DNA from: CAZXBB01 sp964638815
GTDB taxonomy: Bacteria; Planctomycetota; Phycisphaerae; Phycisphaerales; SM1A02
DNA length: 11,282 nucleotides
Direction: 5' to 3'
Assembly: GCA_964638815.1 (NCBI GenBank)
Contig: CAZXBB010000059.1
Span: 1-11,282 of the forward strand
The notes beneath the pieces are model-generated. The model made no database searches. It saw nothing but the letters and a program-made list of their open reading frames with translations, and was not told the origin of the DNA. Of the stretch, positions 7,330 through 11,282 are shown one piece after another. The position numbers and the translations under genes are program-made. Numbering within the stretch: position 1 is the stretch's first letter; each line of letters starts with the position of its first letter.

Positions 7330-8646
7330 ATGGCAGATCCGATCCACATGGACCCGAGGCACACAGGTCCGAGGCACACACCGAGCCACGCAGGCCCGAG
7401 CCACGCAGACCCGAGCCACGCAGACCCGAGGCCCGGAGGCCCGATCCCGGCCGCCCGCCTCGCCCTCGAGGACGGCGTCGTCTTCACCGGTCGCGGGTTC
7501 GGCGCCGCCGTCTCGCCGCGGACGAGTACCGGGGAGGTCGTCTTCAACACCGCCATGACCGGCTACCAGGAGGCGCTCACGGACCCCAGCTACGCCGGGC
7601 AGATCCTCACGATGACCGCGACGCAGATCGGCAACTACGGCATCTGCCGCGAGGACGCCGAGTCCGCGGCGCCGACCGTGGCGGGTTTGGTCATCCGGGA
7701 GCTGGCCCGCGTGCGGTCCAACTACCGCTCGTACACGGACCTCTCGACGTGGCTCGCCGAGGCGGGCGTGATCGGCATCGGGGGCATCGACACGCGGGCG
7801 CTGGTGCGCCGTCTGCGGATGACCGGGGCCATGCGGGGCGTCATCAGCAGCGACCCGGGGCTCACGGACGCCGATCTCGTCGCGATGGCGCGGCGGAGCC
7901 CGCCCATGGCCGGCCGCAACCTCGCCGAAACGGTCAGCCCGCGGGAGGCCTTCGACTGGGCGGAGGATCTCGGCGAGTGGGGCACGGGGAAGCCCGCGAC
8001 CGGCGCCGGGCGCCCCCTTCGCGTGGTCGCGCTCGACTGCGGGGCCAAGCGGAACATCTACCGGCACCTGACCGGGCTCGGCTGCGCCGTCCGCGTGCTC
8101 GCCCACGACGCGACGGCCGAGGAGATCCGTTCCCTCGACCCGGACGGTCTGTTCATCTCCAACGGACCGGGCGATCCCGCGGCGGTCGAGCGCACCGTCG
8201 CCACGCTCCGGGAGATCGCCGGCGAGATCCCGACGTTCGGGATCTGTCTCGGCCACCAGCTTCTCGCGATCGCGCTCGGGGCGACCACGTTCAAGCTGAA
8301 GTTCGGCCACCGCGGGGCGAACCAGCCCGTGCGCGGCGAGCTCACGCACCGCGTGGAGATCACGAGCCAGAACCACGGGTTCTGCGTCGATGCCGCGTCG
8401 CTCGAGGGCATCGACTGCGAGGTTACCCATCTTCACCTCAACGACGGAACCGTGGCGGGGTTCCGGCACCGGTCGAAGCCGATCCTCGGCGTGCAGCACC
8501 ATCCGGAGGCGTCGCCGGGGCCGCACGACTCGTCCTACCTGTTCGCGTGCTTCATCGAGATGATGCGAACAGGCCGGCCGCTCGACGAAGCGATGGTCAG
8601 ACGCGCGATGAGCCCGACGGCGCCGGATCCGATCGGGTCGGCGTGA
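7330..8646 (+). CDS. carA: Carbamoyl-phosphate synthase small (glutaminase) subunit
   Basis: CarA hydrolyses glutamine and channels ammonia to CarB, which makes carbamoyl phosphate for arginine and pyrimidine synthesis. From ATG 7330 it has 438 residues, against 382 in E. coli. The family-specific N-terminal domain begins at about residue 43 (RLALEDGVVFTGRGFG) and includes GEVVFNTAMTGYQEALTDPSY. The class I glutamine amidotransferase domain (about 215-415) has NGPGDP, the nucleophile C306 in GICLGHQ, and H391 and E393 in HHPEASPGPHD, so the full catalytic triad is present. The first 42 residues are an extension made of Pro-Arg/Ser-His-Ala/Thr-Gly/Asp pentapeptides. Starts at 7282 (GTG), 7321 and 7348 are alternatives. 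None lies between the repeats and the conserved domain, so most of the repeat must be translated. It is divergent from priA, and carB is not in the window. Confidence 0.96.
   Translation: MADPIHMDPRHTGPRHTPSHAGPSHADPSHADPRPGGPIPAARLALEDGVVFTGRGFGAAVSPRTSTGEVVFNTAMTGYQEALTDPSYAGQILTMTATQIGNYGICREDAESAAPTVAGLVIRELARVRSNYRSYTDLSTWLAEAGVIGIGGIDTRALVRRLRMTGAMRGVISSDPGLTDADLVAMARRSPPMAGRNLAETVSPREAFDWAEDLGEWGTGKPATGAGRPLRVVALDCGAKRNIYRHLTGLGCAVRVLAHDATAEEIRSLDPDGLFISNGPGDPAAVERTVATLREIAGEIPTFGICLGHQLLAIALGATTFKLKFGHRGANQPVRGELTHRVEITSQNHGFCVDAASLEGIDCEVTHLHLNDGTVAGFRHRSKPILGVQHHPEASPGPHDSSYLFACFIEMMRTGRPLDEAMVRRAMSPTAPDPIGSA
7336..7425 (+). repeat. 15-bp in-frame tandem repeat encoding a His pentapeptide
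   Basis: About six 15-bp units of the form GAC CCG AGC CAC GCA lie in frame at the start of carA. They encode [D/G]-P-[R/S/I]-H-[T/A/M]. The central units are nearly identical and the outer ones are degraded. One unit has lost a codon (around 7381). Two further degenerate units without the histidine follow, to about 7455. The result is a histidine at residues 6, 11, 16, 20, 25 and 30 of CarA. Confidence 0.8.
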
Positions 8647-8678
8647 CCGTGCGGATCGGCGGAACGGCCACGGGTCAC
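8643..8678 (+). terminator. Bulged inverted repeat at the carA stop codon
   Basis: GTGACC at 8643-8648 pairs with GGTCAC at 8673-8678, and GTG 8649-8651 pairs with CAC 8669-8671, with one bulged base at 8672 and a 17-base loop. The carA TGA (8644-8646) is inside the 5' arm. Because the 3' arm is the first copy of the 13-bp repeat, several alternative pairings are possible. There is no T-run. Confidence 0.3.
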
Positions 8679-8759
8679 GGCCGCGGGTCACGGCCGCGGG
8701 TCACGGCCGCGGGTCACGGCCGAGGGTCAACGAGGGTCACGGCCGAGGGTCACGGCCGC
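8672..8759. repeat. Six 13-bp direct repeats plus one shortened copy
   Basis: The unit is GGGTCACGGCCGC, with A as last base in some copies. It occurs at 8672, 8685, 8698, 8711, 8734 and 8747. A 10-bp shortened copy sits at 8724-8733. Copies abut directly with no spacers. Each unit spans a CGGCCG-type palindrome with its neighbour. The unit length is not a multiple of three, which agrees with a non-coding location just after carA. Confidence 0.9.
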
Positions 8760-8777
8760 GGATGGTAAGCTGCCTGC

Positions 8778-8806
8778 TTGCCAAGGATTTCCGACCGAAG
8801 TAGTCT
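8778..8806 (+). promoter_or_regulatory. Possible sigma-70-like promoter upstream of the secretin gene
   Basis: TTGCCA (8778-8783) and TAGTCT (8801-8806) are separated by 17 bases. The -35 box matches consensus at five of six positions and the -10 box at three of six. A start near 8813 would give an untranslated leader of about 190 bases. This is the least GC-rich part of the gap. Confidence 0.25.
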
Positions 8807-8987
8807 CTTCCCCTGTCTCAGTGGACTACGACCGTACCCCGGCGCTTGTCTGCCTCGCTGGGGTGTCTGATCTGTCCTCGGTCAGCGTACCCTCCCGGCG
8901 TTTCGGTTCCGAGACCGGCCGCCGGAGTCGGGAGAATCGACGCTGTCCCGCCCGCCCCTCGGACGACCGGCCCCGGCCGCGCGATTT

Positions 8988-8992
8988 GGGAG
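8988..8992 (+). promoter_or_regulatory. Secretin ribosome binding site
   Basis: GGGAG lies seven bases before the GTG at 9000. This decides for that start over the in-frame ATG at 9015. There is no other ATG, GTG or TTG in this frame between the upstream stop at 8868 and 9000. Confidence 0.55.
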
Positions 8993-8999
8993 ACCTGAA

Positions 9000-11282
9000 G
9001 TGAAGCTGTTCGCAATGCGACGTGTGGGGGCCCCTGCGTTGAGTGCTGCTGTCGCGCTGGCCATGGCCGGTGCAGGTGTCGCCGCCCCGGCGCCGGATCC
9101 GGCGCCGCAGAACTTCGTGAGCCAGGACGAGGGCGAACGCGCACTCGCGGCGGCTCGCGCCCACATGGATGCGGGGCGATGGGGAAGCGCGGCGCAGTCG
9201 TACGCCGAGGCGCTTCAGTACCTTCCGGGGAACCAGGAAGCGATCGAGGGCCTCCGCGAGGCCGAGACCCTGCTCAACCGCGGCTCGACGGTCGAGGGCG
9301 TGTCGCAGACCACCGACGTGCTGCGCGACCAGGCTCGCGTCGAGTTCGACGATGCGATGTCCCGCTCGTCCGAGATGCTCCAGCAGGACGACTTCGACGG
9401 CGCGATGCAGGTCGCGTTGACCGGCCAGATTCGCCTGCGGCAGGCCCGGAATCTCTTCCGCGAGGGCGAGTACAACCAGCGTCTGCGTCAGGCCGAGGAC
9501 CGCCTCGCCGAGATCGAGCGCGGTCGCGAGGTCGCGCGGCTCGAGCGGGAGCGGGAGGAGCTCGAGGAGGCGTCGCGGTCCCAGGGCGATGCCCAGAGGG
9601 AGGAGGAGCAGAGGATCGCCACGGAAATCCGCGAGCGGCTCAAGCGTGTTGGCCAGCTCCAGCGCGCCCGCAAGTACGACGAGGCCCTCCAGGTCATCGA
9701 CGAGATCCTCTTCCTGGACGAGCTGGACCCGACGGCGCTCATGATGAAGGACGTGCTCGAGCAGTTGAGGCTCGTCAGCGAGTACACCGACATCCAGCGT
9801 CAGAAGGAGCTCGGCTACTCCTACAACCGCCTCGATATCCAGAAAAAACTCCAGGTTCCCCGGTCGAACCGCTCCGGTCCCGGCCCGCGGGGTCTGAACG
9901 AGCTCATGCAGTACCCGGAGGACTGGCCGGGCCTGAGCATCATGCGGACGAGCGACGGCGGCTTCACCGAGTCGGCCGAGGATCGCGCCGTCTTCCAGGT
10001 GCTCAGCACCACGAGCGTCCCGGTGGACTTCACGAACAACACGTTCGAGCAGGTGGTCAGCTTCATCGAGCAGGTCACCGGCCTCACCGCCTACGTGGAC
10101 TGGAAGGCGCTCGATCTCATCGGCGTCGACCGCGAGGACGAGATCACCCTGCGGCTGAACGACGTGCCGGTGGCCACGGCCATCGAGCGCGTGCTCGAGC
10201 AGCTCGGCGACGACGTCGATCGCCCGCAATGGGCCGTCCAGGACGGCATCCTCGCCATCTCCAGCGACGAGGCGCTCCGCAAGCGCGTGAGCACGATCGT
10301 CTACGACATCCGTGACCTCCTCTTCGAGGTGCCCTACTACGACAACGCGCCCGACCTCGACCTTGACAGCGCGCTGAGCCAGGGCCAGGGCGGCGGTCAG
10401 GGTGGTGGCGGCGGCGGTGGCGGCGGCGGCTTCGGCGGCGGCGGCGGCGGCAGTGGCGGCGGTGGTGGCGGCGGTGGCAGCGGCGGCTCGCTGTTCGGCG
10501 ACGCCGCGGACGACCCGACGCGTCTCTCCCGCGCGGAGCTCGTCGAGCAGATCGTCGGCATCATCCAGGAGAACATCGACCCCGAGGGCTGGCGCGATCT
10601 CGGCGGCGAGACGGGCAGCCTCCAGGAGTTCAACGGCAACCTGATCATCACGAATACGCCGCGGTCGCACCGCCAGATCGACGGGCTCCTCTCGCAGTTG
10701 CGCGAGATCCGGGCGTTGCAGATCAACATCGAGACCCGCGTGCTCAACGTCAGCACGGACTGGTTCGAGCAGATCGGCGTCGACCTCGACCTCTTCTTCA
10801 ACACGAACAACACCACCCGCCAGCAGCAGCTTGCCGTGGACCCGCTCGGCCAGCTCGGCGACTTCTTCAATGGCGACGGCACGTTGAAGGACCCGCTCAT
10901 CTTCGGCGGCGGCCCGTTCCAGGCGAACCAGGACTTCGACGGCGACGGCCAGCCCGACGGGAACAACATCAATACGGTCCCGTACGGCGCGTATTTCGGC
11001 ACTCCGATCACGCCCCCGACGTTCACGAACAACTTCCAGGACGTGCTCTACAACACCGGCCCCGTCGGCCGCCCGATCCGCTCGACCCAGGGCTTCACGC
11101 CCATCGGTGTCTCGCAGGACTCGATCGGGCTGCTCGATGCGATCGGGGCGGGCACCCAGTTCGGCGCGCTCATCGCGGGCGGGACGCCGGCGCTCGTCAC
11201 GGGGCTCCAGTTCCTCGACGACATCCAGGTGGACCTTCTCATCGAGGCCACCCAGGCCGACCGTCGCTCGATGGTGCTCACC
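9000..11282 (+). CDS. Secretin-family outer-membrane channel protein, 3' end missing
   Basis: The frame is open for 761 codons from GTG 9000 to the right window edge, so the C-terminal secretin barrel is largely missing. Secretins form the outer-membrane gate of type II secretion and type IV pilus machines. A signal peptide is visible (basic MKLFAMRRVG, hydrophobic 11-27, cleavage near Ala29). Next come a TPR-like helical pair (43-93), a charged coiled-coil stretch (about 140-215) and a second TPR-like helix pair (about 205-255). An STN/N0-like module follows at about 340-427 (VPVDFTNNTFEQVVSFIEQVTG). A glycine-rich run spans 462-496. A secretin N-type module follows at about 505-575, with a WRDLGGETGSLQEFNGNLIITNTP core. 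The window ends in DIQVDLLIEATQADRRSMVLT, matching the start of the secretin core. A DxDxDGxxD loop lies at 645-653. No other secretion or pilus gene is visible, so the machine cannot be named. Confidence 0.8.
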   Translation, partial: MKLFAMRRVGAPALSAAVALAMAGAGVAAPAPDPAPQNFVSQDEGERALAAARAHMDAGRWGSAAQSYAEALQYLPGNQEAIEGLREAETLLNRGSTVEGVSQTTDVLRDQARVEFDDAMSRSSEMLQQDDFDGAMQVALTGQIRLRQARNLFREGEYNQRLRQAEDRLAEIERGREVARLEREREELEEASRSQGDAQREEEQRIATEIRERLKRVGQLQRARKYDEALQVIDEILFLDELDPTALMMKDVLEQLRLVSEYTDIQRQKELGYSYNRLDIQKKLQVPRSNRSGPGPRGLNELMQYPEDWPGLSIMRTSDGGFTESAEDRAVFQVLSTTSVPVDFTNNTFEQVVSFIEQVTGLTAYVDWKALDLIGVDREDEITLRLNDVPVATAIERVLEQLGDDVDRPQWAVQDGILAISSDEALRKRVSTIVYDIRDLLFEVPYYDNAPDLDLDSALSQGQGGGQGGGGGGGGGGFGGGGGGSGGGGGGGGSGGSLFGDAADDPTRLSRAELVEQIVGIIQENIDPEGWRDLGGETGSLQEFNGNLIITNTPRSHRQIDGLLSQLREIRALQINIETRVLNVSTDWFEQIGVDLDLFFNTNNTTRQQQLAVDPLGQLGDFFNGDGTLKDPLIFGGGPFQANQDFDGDGQPDGNNINTVPYGAYFGTPITPPTFTNNFQDVLYNTGPVGRPIRSTQGFTPIGVSQDSIGLLDAIGAGTQFGALIAGGTPALVTGLQFLDDIQVDLLIEATQADRRSMVLT

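Larger units (their letters stand above)
8647..8999. other. Non-coding gap between carA and the secretin gene
   Basis: After the carA stop this 353-base stretch holds a bulged inverted repeat, then the 13-bp tandem repeats, a 7-bp hairpin (8764-8770/8776-8782, one wobble pair, 5-nt loop), a possible promoter, and the secretin ribosome binding site. A frame of 60 codons from GTG 8821 ends in an overlap with the secretin start. It has no ribosome binding site and no recognisable domain, so it is not called as a gene. Confidence 0.6.

Noticed and set aside
7233..7556. N-terminal extension of PriA by 108 residues
   Set aside because: It would run antisense through the carA start and repeat, reads as Gly/Trp/Leu low-complexity, and precedes the normal start of the PriA fold.
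8672..8759. CRISPR-like array
   Set aside because: The repeats are only 13 bp and abut without spacers, and no cas gene is present.
8800..8829. GTAGTC/GACTAC inverted repeat as an operator or hairpin
   Set aside because: Six pairs with an 18-base loop are weak and expected by chance.
8826..10670. 614-codon minus-strand open frame
   Set aside because: It is antisense to the secretin gene. The secretin frame has a signal peptide, ribosome binding site and family motifs, while this one has an Ala/Thr run that mirrors the glycine codons.
10397..11032. Minus-strand frame with a poly-proline C-terminus
   Set aside because: The proline run is the complement of the secretin glycine tract. Nothing else supports a gene.

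Overview
This GC-rich window carries five protein-coding genes, four of them housekeeping genes. Third codon positions are mostly G or C. The best guess for the source is a planctomycete, probably near Phycisphaerae. That rests on the secretin at the right end (N-terminal TPR-like region, a long glycine run between periplasmic modules, a DxDxDG loop), which resembles proteins I associate with that group. It is an inference from family resemblance, not a database result.

Layout from left to right: (1) 1-514 is non-coding. It holds two arms of a hexanucleotide-based repeat in opposite orientation around a hairpin-rich core. (2) 525-4763, minus strand: sucA-sucB, the E1 and E2 subunits of 2-oxoglutarate dehydrogenase, with no base between the sucA stop and the sucB start. 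The sucB stop codon lies inside a perfect 12-bp inverted repeat. (3) 4764-4922: a short gap with a strong GC hairpin between priA and sucA. (4) 4923-7232, minus strand: priA, the replication-restart helicase. (5) 7233-7329: the divergent priA/carA control region, with a TAnnnT box just upstream of each proposed start and no clear Shine-Dalgarno sequence for either gene. (6) 7330-8646, plus strand: carA, the glutaminase subunit of carbamoyl-phosphate synthetase, with a translated histidine-bearing pentapeptide repeat at its N-terminus. (7) 8647-8999: non-coding, with six 13-bp direct repeats, a possible promoter and a doubtful small frame. (8) 9000-11282, plus strand: a secretin-family protein, cut off by the right edge of the window.

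Functionally, sucAB makes succinyl-CoA in the TCA cycle (the E3 subunit must be elsewhere). CarA feeds arginine and pyrimidine synthesis (carB is not here). PriA restarts stalled replication forks. The secretin would form an outer-membrane channel for type II secretion or type IV pili. I see no defence island, prophage, transposon, CRISPR array or RNA gene. The unusual signals are short GC-rich tandem repeats at several gene boundaries, one of which has become part of the CarA protein, and the domain make-up of the secretin.
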